64,000 nucleotides of DNA, taken from Planctomycetota bacterium (GTDB lineage: Bacteria; Planctomycetota; Planctomycetia; Pirellulales; Pirellulaceae). Under the pieces are notes generated by a model. The model was not told the origin of the DNA, did no database searches, and worked only from the letters and a program-made list of their open reading frames with translations. The first letter of the stretch is position 1. The number at the start of each line of letters is the position of its first letter. The DNA is taken from assembly GCA_026692865.1 (NCBI GenBank), contig JAPLNI010000059.1, forward strand, positions 98,529 to 162,528, given 5' to 3'. Of the stretch, positions 8,523 through 17,127 are shown piece by piece. The position numbers and the translations under genes were made by a program.

Positions 8523-9748
8523 GATTGGCTGATCCAACAAACACGTCGGTGAAGTCTGCCGACTATGTTCTCGTCGGCGGCGGTTTGCAAAGCGGCTTGA
8601 TGGCCTTAGCGATTCGACATCATCGCCCCGAAGCCAAGATCGTTATTCTGGAACGCGAATCTAAACTCGCTGGCAATCACACTTGGTCATTTCATGCGAG
8701 CGATATTCCTGCCAGTTGCCATGCGTGGGCGGGTTCCTTGATCGAGTCGCGATGGCCCGGTTATCAAATCATCGTCGGCGGCAGAACACGGCAGGTTGAT
8801 ATGCCCTATGTCACCTGTTCGTCTGAGCATTTTGCAACGGTAATCACCGAGGGACTCCGCGAAGGAGATTGCCAAGTTTTAACCGATACGACTGCGACAG
8901 ACATTACAGCGAACTCGGTTCGATTGGCCGACGGCACACGCTTGACAGCAACTACTGTCATCGACAATCGCGGCCCTTCCCGACTCGAGATCGCTTCCTT
9001 TTCAGGTGGCTTTCAAAAATTTTGGGGCTTTGAGATCGAGCTGTCGAATGATTGGCCTTTCGAGAATCCAATCGTGATGGATGATCGCGTCGATCAAACG
9101 GACGGCTTCCGATTCGTTTACACATTGCCCATGGAGCGACGCCGTGTGCTAGTGGAAGACACCCGATTTTCGAATACACCCACCATCGATCGCGATGAAT
9201 GCTTTAAGCAAGTGACCGACTATTTGAAGGCTCGCGATTGTGGTGACTATCGCATTGTTCGGGAGGAGAGTGGGGTTCTGCCAATGCCCACTACTGGCTT
9301 TATGCCCGGGAATCCATTGCCGCATTTGGCTGGCGGCTATCGCGGTGGTTGGTTTCATGCTGCGACTGGCTATTCTTTTCCGCTTGCGATCCAGTTGGCC
9401 GAGCTTGTTGCGATTACGCCCGTCGACAAGCTGTCGGAGGCTATGCAACAACTGAAGCTGCAGAATACTGGGCGTGCACGGTTCGCAAGATTTCTAAACC
9501 GATTGCTATTCGAGTTGGTAAAGCCGCATACTCGCTACCAAATCTTTCGTCGCTTTTACAGAGTGCTTGACGAACCTGCAATTGCAAGGTTCTACGGTCA
9601 TCGATTCACGTGGTCCGATGCTTTTCGTATTGTCGTTGGCGTCCCACCTGGAGGGTTGAGGCCCTGGAACTTTTTGCGTTCGTTCATGAAATCAAAGTCG
9701 AAGCCAGCTAACTATCCATCGGCGGTCAGCAAAAGGGTACCAGCATGA
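8519..9748 (+). CDS. crtY: Lycopene beta-cyclase, CrtY type
   Basis: A 409-residue flavoprotein-like cyclase that turns lycopene into beta-carotene. The N-terminus has the FAD/NAD-binding strand DYVLVGGGLQSGLMAL, followed by an acidic strand end (ILERE) and the CrtY signature NHTWSFH. Length fits the CrtY family (about 380-410). It starts inside the blh stop codon and its own stop overlaps the crtE start by 4 bases. It directly feeds Blh. No carotene hydroxylase or ketolase is found in the operon, so beta-carotene is the predicted carotenoid end product of this cluster. Confidence 0.9.
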   Translation: MRLADPTNTSVKSADYVLVGGGLQSGLMALAIRHHRPEAKIVILERESKLAGNHTWSFHASDIPASCHAWAGSLIESRWPGYQIIVGGRTRQVDMPYVTCSSEHFATVITEGLREGDCQVLTDTTATDITANSVRLADGTRLTATTVIDNRGPSRLEIASFSGGFQKFWGFEIELSNDWPFENPIVMDDRVDQTDGFRFVYTLPMERRRVLVEDTRFSNTPTIDRDECFKQVTDYLKARDCGDYRIVREESGVLPMPTTGFMPGNPLPHLAGGYRGGWFHAATGYSFPLAIQLAELVAITPVDKLSEAMQQLKLQNTGRARFARFLNRLLFELVKPHTRYQIFRRFYRVLDEPAIARFYGHRFTWSDAFRIVVGVPPGGLRPWNFLRSFMKSKSKPANYPSAVSKRVPA

Positions 9749-10767
9749 ATTCTTACGCTCAACGATTGCTCGATCAATCCTTGTTCGGCCCCGTCAACGA
9801 CTTTACCGGGTGCCAAGGCAAGCGCATTCGCAGCTCGCTACTGCAACTTAGTTACGAACTTTCAGGCGGGGTGGGACCTTTGTCGCCAGCCATCAGCGAA
9901 GCGATCGAAAGCTTGCATGCTGGATCGCTGGTAATCGATGATATCCAGGATGATTCGCAATCTCGACGCGGACAGCAAACCATGCATCACAGGATCGGCG
10001 TACCTCTGGCAATCAACGCTGGAAACTGGATGTATTTTCATGCACTGGAGTGCTTAAGCGCTGCTCCGTTACCAATGGAACAACGGGATCGATTGCTGGC
10101 TTCCATGATCCGTGCAGCCAGGCAATGCCACGAGGGGCAAGCAATCGATTTGCATTCGCGAGTGGATCGTGTTCCCGCTATGCATTGGCACGAGGCTACG
10201 TTGGCAATCAGCACGCTGAAGACTGGCGAGCTAGTATCGTTAGCAGTCGATATGGGCAGCATTGCAGCCAACCCTAATTCACCATTGTCGGGTGCACTGC
10301 GCAAGTTTGGTCGACAAATCGGCATCGCTTTGCAAATGCGAAACGACCTAGACGAGCTTGCCAAGATTGCTCAAGCCGAAGCCACGTCCCAGGCGATCCA
10401 TTCCATTCGCGATGAGGATCTCCGCAATGCAAGATTAACTTGGCCGTGGGTATGGGCTTTTGAATTGCAAGAAATGAATGGTAGAAACGACCGATGCGCA
10501 TCTATGTTGCAACGTATTGTTTTCTCAGAGCGAGATCGGCACAATGTTGCCGTCGAACTTTTCGCAATCGTTGGAACGCATGGCGACCAAGTGATTCGTT
10601 CGCTCGTTCGCGACCAATTGAGATTGTTGGGGGAGCATGTGCTGGATGAACGAATGCTCCACGCTCTTGGTGAAATTCTTGAGCCAATCGAACGACCGAT
10701 CGCTGCTGCCAAACTGCCTGATAAGATGCTTGTGAACTCTTTCCTGGGTAATGTAAGCCATGGATAG
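9745..10767 (+). CDS. crtE: Polyprenyl diphosphate (GGPP-type) synthase
   Basis: A 340-residue isoprenyl diphosphate synthase. GKRIRS near residue 25 binds the diphosphate, and the first Asp-rich motif is DDIQDDSQSRRG. The second Asp-rich motif, normally DDxxD, reads N-D-L-D-E (QMRNDLDEL), a double change from the consensus. Context says it makes geranylgeranyl diphosphate for CrtB. It overlaps crtY by 4 bases and crtI by 8 bases. The altered second motif may lower activity or change metal binding; a stand-alone GGPP synthase elsewhere in the genome is possible. Confidence 0.83.
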   Translation: MNSYAQRLLDQSLFGPVNDFTGCQGKRIRSSLLQLSYELSGGVGPLSPAISEAIESLHAGSLVIDDIQDDSQSRRGQQTMHHRIGVPLAINAGNWMYFHALECLSAAPLPMEQRDRLLASMIRAARQCHEGQAIDLHSRVDRVPAMHWHEATLAISTLKTGELVSLAVDMGSIAANPNSPLSGALRKFGRQIGIALQMRNDLDELAKIAQAEATSQAIHSIRDEDLRNARLTWPWVWAFELQEMNGRNDRCASMLQRIVFSERDRHNVAVELFAIVGTHGDQVIRSLVRDQLRLLGEHVLDERMLHALGEILEPIERPIAAAKLPDKMLVNSFLGNVSHG

Positions 10768-12358
10768 CCACTCAGCATTGAAGGATGTACCTTCCCTCGA
10801 AACCAGCGATTTGCGAACTCCACTTGGTCATAGCAATTTCTCTAGCAGTACATCTCACTGCGGCCGAGCGGCAGTGATTGGCAGCGGATTTGGAGGTCTT
10901 GCCGCGGCGATTCGATTACAAGCGATGGGGTTCGAAACCGTTTGTTACGAGGGTCGAGATAAGGCAGGTGGACGGGCCTACGTCTATCGCGACGCGGGCT
11001 TCACCTTTGACGCTGGGCCGACTGTAATCACAGCGCCCCATTGTTTAGAAGAACTTTTCGAAGCCGGTGGTGAAACGATGTCGGATCACGTGGAATTGAT
11101 CCCGGTCGACCCGATGTACCGATTGCAATGGCCCGATGGCATGCATTTTGATTACAGCAGCAATGAATCCCTCTTATTGGAACAGATTCGACGATGCTCG
11201 CCTGGGGATGTCGAGGGCTATCACCGCTTTGCTGCCTATACGAAAAAGGTATTCGAGAAGGGGTATTTGGAACTCGGGGCCACTCCTTTCTTGAACTTTC
11301 GAGATATGATCCGTTGTGCACCCGACTTGATGAAGCTTCGCGCGGACCGCAGCGTTTATTCGGCCGTTTCAAGATTCGTCAAGGATGAACATCTGAGACA
11401 GGCCTTCAGCTTTCATCCGTTGCTCGTCGGTGGCAACCCTATGCAGACCAGTTCCATTTACACTTTGATTCACTGGATCGAAAGAAAATGGGGAGTGTTT
11501 TTTCCTCGCGGTGGTACAGGAGCTCTAGTCGAAGCGTTGGTTGCTCTTTTTCAGCGTCTGGGTGGCGAGATCCGCCTCGAGACACCGGTCGAGAAGATCT
11601 TGGTGAAGAACGATCAACACGGTCGAACAAAGCATGAAGTCCACGATCAATACGGGCAGCACGAAACGTTTGACTTGGTTGTCTCCAACGCGGATATCCA
11701 TCATACCTATTCTAATTTGTACCGAGACCATTCAGGCGGTCGTACGATGAGTCGCAAGCTTGAGAAGTTGGATTGGTCGATGTCGCTGTTCGTGATGTAC
11801 TTTGGAACGAATCGACGTTACGACAACTTGGCACATCACACCATCCTGTTTGGGCAGCGATACCAAGGATTGCTGCGAGACGTCTTCCATGGTAGCACGT
11901 TGCCGAAAGACTTTAGTCTTTATCTGCACGCTCCGACGGTGTCTGATCCTGCAATGGCACCGCCTGGTGGCGAAGCGTTCTATGTGCTCAGCCCAGTTCC
12001 ACACTTGGGGCGAGCCAACATCGATTGGGAACAAGTGGCCCAAAATTATGGCGATGCGATTTTAGAGTCCTTGGAAACACATCTACCGGGTCTTCGACAA
12101 TCGATCGTCACTAGAAGGCACTTTACGCCAGTCGATTTCCGAGACCAACTTAACGCGTTCCACGGATCCGCATTCTCTGTTGCTCCCAAGCTAACTCAGA
12201 GTGCCTATTTCCGGCCTCACAACAAATCGGAGAAGGTACCGGGTCTATATATCGTTGGTAGTGGAACTCATCCAGGCGCAGGTGTGCCAGGGGTGATCAA
12301 TACAGCCAAGGCAACGGTCGGTATTATCGCTCAGGATTTTGCAGAGGTGCTTCGATGA
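10760..12358 (+). CDS. crtI: Phytoene desaturase, CrtI type
   Basis: A 532-residue FAD enzyme that desaturates phytoene to lycopene. After about 30 unconserved residues comes the dinucleotide-binding motif AAVIGSGFGGLAAAIRL, then GGRAYV and the DAGPTVIT motif of CrtI. The C-terminal FAD motif is GLYIVGSGTHPGAGVPGVI. Length fits bacterial CrtI (about 490-530). The start overlaps crtE and the stop overlaps crtB by 4 bases. Membrane-associated. Confidence 0.93.
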   Translation: MDSHSALKDVPSLETSDLRTPLGHSNFSSSTSHCGRAAVIGSGFGGLAAAIRLQAMGFETVCYEGRDKAGGRAYVYRDAGFTFDAGPTVITAPHCLEELFEAGGETMSDHVELIPVDPMYRLQWPDGMHFDYSSNESLLLEQIRRCSPGDVEGYHRFAAYTKKVFEKGYLELGATPFLNFRDMIRCAPDLMKLRADRSVYSAVSRFVKDEHLRQAFSFHPLLVGGNPMQTSSIYTLIHWIERKWGVFFPRGGTGALVEALVALFQRLGGEIRLETPVEKILVKNDQHGRTKHEVHDQYGQHETFDLVVSNADIHHTYSNLYRDHSGGRTMSRKLEKLDWSMSLFVMYFGTNRRYDNLAHHTILFGQRYQGLLRDVFHGSTLPKDFSLYLHAPTVSDPAMAPPGGEAFYVLSPVPHLGRANIDWEQVAQNYGDAILESLETHLPGLRQSIVTRRHFTPVDFRDQLNAFHGSAFSVAPKLTQSAYFRPHNKSEKVPGLYIVGSGTHPGAGVPGVINTAKATVGIIAQDFAEVLR

Positions 12359-13593
12359 GAAGTGAACTGGTCAATGAGGTAACAACACAATCAACAAACA
12401 TTGCAGGTCAAAAGGCTGGAACAGCCAATGAGGTCATTCAGCGATCCAGTCGTTCGTTTTCGCTAGCGGTTCGTTTCTTGCCGGCTCCATTTCGCCAGCA
12501 TGTGACGGCTCTTTATGCTTGGTGTCGCAGCGTCGATGACACGGTGGATCAAGCTTCTGATCTAAAGCATGCAGAGGAAGCACTTCAAGTTCTGGATGTG
12601 GATCTTCAGCGAATCGCTATAGGCAAAGCGATCCAGCATCCCGCTTCAACTTGGATCGAACCGCTGATAGCCAATCGTGCGATTAACCCACAGCACGCCA
12701 GCGAGTTGATCGAAGGTATGCGAATGGACTTAAGCGGGTATCGCGTCGAAACCGAGGCCGACTTGGAACGCTACTGTTACCATGCTGCGGGGACTGTGGG
12801 TTTGATGATGACGCAATTGATGGGAGTGCAAGATCGCAAAGCCGATCTGCATGCAGTTGCTTTAGGAGTTGCGATGCAGATGACCAACATTGCCCGGGAT
12901 GTACGCGAAGATGCCGACCGAGGGCGATCTTATCTGCCTGGCATCCCAAATCCGTTGACCACGGACCCTGAGGCAGTCAAAGCGTCTGTAGCCAAGCTAT
13001 TGGAACTGGCGGAACAACATTATCAAACAGCCGTGGCGGGAATGCATTATTTACCTTGGAACTGCCGCATGAGTATCCGCGTCGCCATGCATGTCTACCG
13101 CGAGATCGGTCGCCAGATCCAACGTAATCAATTCGATGTACTGCATAAGCGAACGGTGCTTAGCAAACCCAGACTATTTGCGACTGCTTTGTTAGCGACG
13201 GTCGCCTCGGTAAAAGACGATGTTCAAATCTCAACGAAACGCTTTCTTAGTTCTGTTACTTTCTATACGAAGGAAATCAAAATGAACGATCCAATCAATT
13301 CACAATCCTCGCAACAACTCAGTGCACTGAAGCAAGCCAAGCATACGGTGTATTTGGGGCTATCACTCACGTTGATCATGGCCACTGCGTTATTCTCGAT
13401 GGTCTTTTTCAATCCTAAGAGTAGCGAGTACTCTTATCTGCCATTGATCTACGCCGGGATAAGCTTGGTTGGCGGAGTTCTATTTAATCGATTAGCAGCA
13501 CGTTGCGACACGGCGGTAGTCGCGGTGAATGTCCATCCTTCTAACTTGCCAGCATCTCCCTCGCCGGAGATCTATGGAAAGCAGCCCACCTAA
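12355..13593 (+). CDS. crtB: Phytoene synthase with C-terminal membrane extension
   Basis: A 412-residue protein. Residues 1-309 are a full-length phytoene synthase that condenses two GGPP: YAWCRSVDDTVD holds the first Asp-rich motif and NIARDVREDADRGRSYLP the second. Residues 310-412 are an added piece with two hydrophobic segments (about 326-344 and 353-370). Met310 (ATG at 13282) has a good ribosome site, AAGGAA at 13270-13275, so the extension could also be made alone as a 103-residue membrane protein. The CrtB part already has the usual CrtB length, so this looks like two genes joined in frame. Last gene of the operon; 620 bases of non-coding DNA follow. Confidence 0.9.
   Translation: MRSELVNEVTTQSTNIAGQKAGTANEVIQRSSRSFSLAVRFLPAPFRQHVTALYAWCRSVDDTVDQASDLKHAEEALQVLDVDLQRIAIGKAIQHPASTWIEPLIANRAINPQHASELIEGMRMDLSGYRVETEADLERYCYHAAGTVGLMMTQLMGVQDRKADLHAVALGVAMQMTNIARDVREDADRGRSYLPGIPNPLTTDPEAVKASVAKLLELAEQHYQTAVAGMHYLPWNCRMSIRVAMHVYREIGRQIQRNQFDVLHKRTVLSKPRLFATALLATVASVKDDVQISTKRFLSSVTFYTKEIKMNDPINSQSSQQLSALKQAKHTVYLGLSLTLIMATALFSMVFFNPKSSEYSYLPLIYAGISLVGGVLFNRLAARCDTAVVAVNVHPSNLPASPSPEIYGKQPT
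13282..13593 (+). CDS. Possible internal start: 103-residue two-helix membrane protein
   Basis: In frame with the 3' part of crtB. ATG 13282 is preceded at 7 bases by AAGGAA. The product would have two hydrophobic helices and a Pro/Ser-rich tail. I do not recognise the family. It may be made only as part of the CrtB fusion, only alone if a processing event occurs, or both. Confidence 0.35.
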   Translation: MNDPINSQSSQQLSALKQAKHTVYLGLSLTLIMATALFSMVFFNPKSSEYSYLPLIYAGISLVGGVLFNRLAARCDTAVVAVNVHPSNLPASPSPEIYGKQPT

Positions 13594-14214
13594 ACGCTGG
13601 GACTTCGGCACAATAACCAAAACACGCCAGGTAACGCGACGCGTTATCTTTCGGTAACAGTACCCGCAACGCCATTTTCTTACACTTCGCAGCATCCAAA
13701 CTTAGTTCGTTGGATAGATGTTGGTAAATTGCTGGGTTATTGGCCCGAAACCACCAGAATCGATCAACTTCTAGATACCCAAGCGACAAATTCTTTGCCC
13801 TTTCGGACTACATGCCGGATTCTCTGGGTTTAACATCGCGCGACGCCAAACACTTTGATAAAACCAATCAATCGAGAGGGTGCTATTAAGTTTTATTCGC
13901 GTTGCGAAAAGCTTACACTTCGGTTGCCTTCGATCAACTGCTATCACTCGAGGACTTAGGTGTTTACCGAATCGCAAAAGCAAATTCGCGGGCAAGCTTT
14001 GGCTGAAGCATTTTTTTATCGTACGGATCGCGAGCGGAATCGGACGTCATCGATCGGGTCATTGCTTCGCTCAAGCCGATCGAGACTCCTAAAAGTTTTG
14101 ACGAAGGACGTTGAAGCTTAGTTTTAAAAAGTCAGTGATTGGCGCGTGTGATGATAAGGCGAGCTTTGTAATCTACATTTTCGTATGGGCATTCTGAAAT
14201 AAACGGATCTATCT
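13594..14214. other. Non-coding region after crt operon
   Basis: About 620 bases. It contains a perfect palindrome TAACGCG-A-CGCGTTA at 13632-13646, 38 bases after the crtB stop, which could be a weak terminator or an operator; no strong T run follows. Short reading frames on both strands have no recognisable product. No RNA gene seen. Confidence 0.4.
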
Positions 14215-15120
14215 TTGAACTGGCTCAATTATCATCATTTGCTGTACTTCTGGGTTGTTGCGAGGGAGGGGTCGGTTGCGCGGGCGAGCGAGGTACTTCA
14301 CGTTACTCCTGCGACCATAAGTATCCAACTTCGTGATCTTGAAAAATCGCTCGGCGTCGAGTTGTTTCGAAAATCAGGGCGAGGGTTAGCACTGACTGAG
14401 ATGGGGGTTGCCGTTCAGGCCTACGCGCAAGATATTTTTTCGACTGGGCAAGAACTTCTTGACATGGTCAACGGTCGACCGATTGGTGGTCCGATGGTTC
14501 TTCGCGTGGGAATCAAAGATGTAATGCCAAAACTGGTAGCCTATCAATTGCTCGAGCCAACACTCCAAATGTCGGAAGACGTGCGATTGTTGTGCTTTGA
14601 AGGAGACATCACCAAGCTGATTGCAGACCTTGCGATTCATAAGCTAGACGTTGTTTTATCTGATACGCCGATCGACCCAACCATGAAGGTGCGTGCATAT
14701 TCCCACTTGCTCGGCGAGTCCGACGTCGTGTTGGTCGGTTCGAAATCGCTTGCCAAAAAGTTCCGAACCGGGTTCCCGCAATCGCTATCTGGTGCTCCGA
14801 TCCTTTTGCCGATGAAGAACACGATCCTGCGTCGATCAATCGACTACTGGTTCGAAGGACTCGACATCCGGCCGAAGATTGTTGGCGAGTTTGATGATAG
14901 CGCGATGCTGAAAATCATGGGCAGTAAAGGTGTTGGCATATTCCCCGTCGCAAGTGTGATTAGGAAGGAAGTGGAAGCCATGTATTATGTGGAACTTATC
15001 GGCACCATTCCGAACATCACGGAAAAATTCTACGCATTATCTGTCGAGCGTAAGGTGAAACATCCAGCGGTTTTTGCTATCTCAGAAGTTGCAAGAAAGA
15101 ACCTTTCAACCCGCGCTTGA
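14215..15120 (+). CDS. LysR-family regulator, NhaR-like
   Basis: A 301-residue LysR-type transcription factor. The N-terminal helix-turn-helix spans about residues 6-65 (NYHHLLYFWVVAREGSVARASEVLHVTPATIS and the RDLEKSLGVELF turn); the rest is a two-lobe effector-binding domain. The MNWLNYHHLLYFW start is typical of NhaR, which activates sodium/proton antiporter genes, but no antiporter is nearby. The start codon is TTG, chosen because the conserved N-terminus begins exactly there. Its target is unknown; it stands alone between the crt operon and a convergent sulfatase. Confidence 0.85.
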   Translation: MNWLNYHHLLYFWVVAREGSVARASEVLHVTPATISIQLRDLEKSLGVELFRKSGRGLALTEMGVAVQAYAQDIFSTGQELLDMVNGRPIGGPMVLRVGIKDVMPKLVAYQLLEPTLQMSEDVRLLCFEGDITKLIADLAIHKLDVVLSDTPIDPTMKVRAYSHLLGESDVVLVGSKSLAKKFRTGFPQSLSGAPILLPMKNTILRRSIDYWFEGLDIRPKIVGEFDDSAMLKIMGSKGVGIFPVASVIRKEVEAMYYVELIGTIPNITEKFYALSVERKVKHPAVFAISEVARKNLSTRA

Positions 15121-15204
15121 CTCTCTGTTGTGTAGAACCGATGGCTATGCACTTGTACTGCTTGGCTAATGCTTCGGCACAATTTAAAGATGGGGTTGAG
15201 ACTC

Positions 15205-15290
15205 GTAGCAGATGTCGTAAGACATCTGAAGGCTGCAGCATTTTCCCGCATCTCCACCGACTTCTGAATTCTTACGAACTCAGCTACCCC
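15205..15290 (-). repeat. Palindromic repeat family B, copy 1
   Basis: Two hairpin units, one around GATGTCGTAAGACATC and one around GAATTCTTACGAACTC, flanked by GTAGC and GCTAC. It lies between the convergent stops of the LysR gene and the sulfatase at 15385. Same element as 39585-39670 and 49285-49379 in the opposite orientation. Confidence 0.75.
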
Positions 15291-15384
15291 CAAGTCAAAT
15301 AGGGACAAAGCACTAGGTATCGCTACTCTTATTGCCCGTGGTTCTATCACGTTGGCGACCAGTGATGATGATTGTTGACTGGAG

Positions 15385-17106
15385 TTACTTACTTTTGCCT
15401 TTTTCTTTCGCGGGTGGCTTCCAAGCGATGACGCCGACGCGATTAGACCAGGCTTCCCATTGAGCGGTCATGGCTTGCACGCGTTCGGGGTGCTGTTGAG
15501 AAAGATCTTGCATCTCGGTTCGATCAGAGCTGATGTTATAGAGCTCCCAACCACCTGGATGCTTCGAGACTAGTTTCCAGGCCCCGTCGCGAATTGCTCG
15601 GTTTCCTTCGTGCTCCCAGAAGATAGGTTGCGATCGGTTCAATGGCTTGCCGTTGAAGGCTGACGCGAGGTTTACCCCTTCCGTTGGTTGAATCGATTCA
15701 CCGGAGAATTCGGTCGGATACTTGGCTCCCGAAAGCCCGATACATGTCGACATCAAATCGATCAAATGAGCTGGTTGCGATTCAAGGGCGCCATGTCGTT
15801 GGCTTTGAATACCTGCTGGCCAATGCGCAATAAGAGGCGTGCTGATTCCACCTTCGTGTTGCCAATGCTTGTATAAACGAAAAGGTGTGTTGCTTACGTT
15901 TGCCCACGATTCGCCATAAGCAACGAAAGTATCAGCACCTCCAGGCATGACTCCTTCGCCTTGTCGCACTGGGAAGCCATCGCGAGTTTGCTTCGGGACC
16001 ATATCGGGTTGAAGGTAGTCGCTGGCCAAGGGGGGAAGGCTTGGCTTGTCTAGTCGCGCGACAAATGGTCCTTTGCGACCGTTTTCTTCGGCGCAACCGC
16101 CGTTGTCTTGCAAGTAAAGAATCAGCGTATTCTCAAGTTGTCCATTCGCCTTTAACGAATCGACCAAGCGGCCAATCCCTTGATCCATACAATCCAGCAT
16201 CGCAGCAAAGACTTCCATGCAGCGTGATTCCCAGGCTTTGTTCTCGACCTCGCTCCAGTCACCAACCTGGGGCGATACTTGCCAACGATTATCTAGCAGT
16301 CCAAGTTGTTTCATCTTCGTCAGTCTCGTTGCTCTGACCGTGTCATAACCCGAATCGTATCGACCTTTGTACTTTGCTATGTCAGTTTCTTTCGCATGCA
16401 TCGGCCAATGAGCGGCCGTATGAGCCATGTACATGAAGAATGGTTTTTCAGGGCTCTGTTGTTTGTGTTCGTTCACAAAGCGTACGGCATGATCATTGAT
16501 TGCATCGGTATAATAGAATTCTTTGGGTTGATATTCTTGGTCTGCAAACGGCGAGATAAATGTATTGTCGCGCACAAGCGTATTGGGATCAAAGAAACTA
16601 CCTGCACCGTGGATGGTCCCGTAGAATCGATCAAACCCGCGTTGAAGCGGCCAGTTGGTAAAATTGGATTCGCTTGATAGATTTGTCTTGCCGGTTACGT
16701 GCCATTTTCCGGTCATGTAAGTCGAATAGTTGGCCGACTTGAGAGCTTCAGCAATCGTGACAGCTCGTTTGCTAAGTTCGCCGGTGTAAGCTGGCGCACC
16801 TTGCTTCGTCGTCCAACCATCGACCATGTGTCCGATTCCGGCTTGATGAGGATAGAGCCCCGTGAGCAGAGAGGCTCGCGTCGGACAACACCGGGCAGTG
16901 TTGTAGAACTGGGTGAATCGAACTCCGCCCGATGCAAGCTTGTCCAGATTGGGCGTCTCGATCTCACCACCATAACAACCGACGTCTGAGTATCCAACGT
17001 CATCAGTCATGATGATGATAATATTCGGCGGACGTTCGACGGCCCAGGCTGCACTTAAACATCCAGCGAATGAGAAAACAAGAGAGCACAATAAATGCTT
17101 AGTCAT
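15385..17106 (-). CDS. Secreted arylsulfatase (formylglycine type)
   Basis: A 573-residue sulfatase with a signal peptide ending near residue 22. The metal-site motif MTDDVGYSD is at about residues 33-41 and the formylglycine motif C-C-P-T-R at residues 73-77; a later LQDNGG motif supplies further metal ligands. It is the closest relative in the window of the sulfatase at 3389-5071. It is the last gene of the minus-strand cluster that starts at 22806; only 21 bases separate it from the next sulfatase upstream, so they are likely one transcript. Predicted to remove sulfate from a polysaccharide in the periplasm or outside. Confidence 0.9.
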   Translation of the reverse strand: MTKHLLCSLVFSFAGCLSAAWAVERPPNIIIIMTDDVGYSDVGCYGGEIETPNLDKLASGGVRFTQFYNTARCCPTRASLLTGLYPHQAGIGHMVDGWTTKQGAPAYTGELSKRAVTIAEALKSANYSTYMTGKWHVTGKTNLSSESNFTNWPLQRGFDRFYGTIHGAGSFFDPNTLVRDNTFISPFADQEYQPKEFYYTDAINDHAVRFVNEHKQQSPEKPFFMYMAHTAAHWPMHAKETDIAKYKGRYDSGYDTVRATRLTKMKQLGLLDNRWQVSPQVGDWSEVENKAWESRCMEVFAAMLDCMDQGIGRLVDSLKANGQLENTLILYLQDNGGCAEENGRKGPFVARLDKPSLPPLASDYLQPDMVPKQTRDGFPVRQGEGVMPGGADTFVAYGESWANVSNTPFRLYKHWQHEGGISTPLIAHWPAGIQSQRHGALESQPAHLIDLMSTCIGLSGAKYPTEFSGESIQPTEGVNLASAFNGKPLNRSQPIFWEHEGNRAIRDGAWKLVSKHPGGWELYNISSDRTEMQDLSQQHPERVQAMTAQWEAWSNRVGVIAWKPPAKEKGKSK

Positions 17107-17127
17107 AATATAACTTTCGAAGGCAGT

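Noticed and set aside
13541..13995. Two minus-strand frames (82 and 74 codons) after crtB
   Set aside because: Neither has a recognisable product or ribosome site; one overlaps the crtB end. They could be remnants, but I cannot support that.
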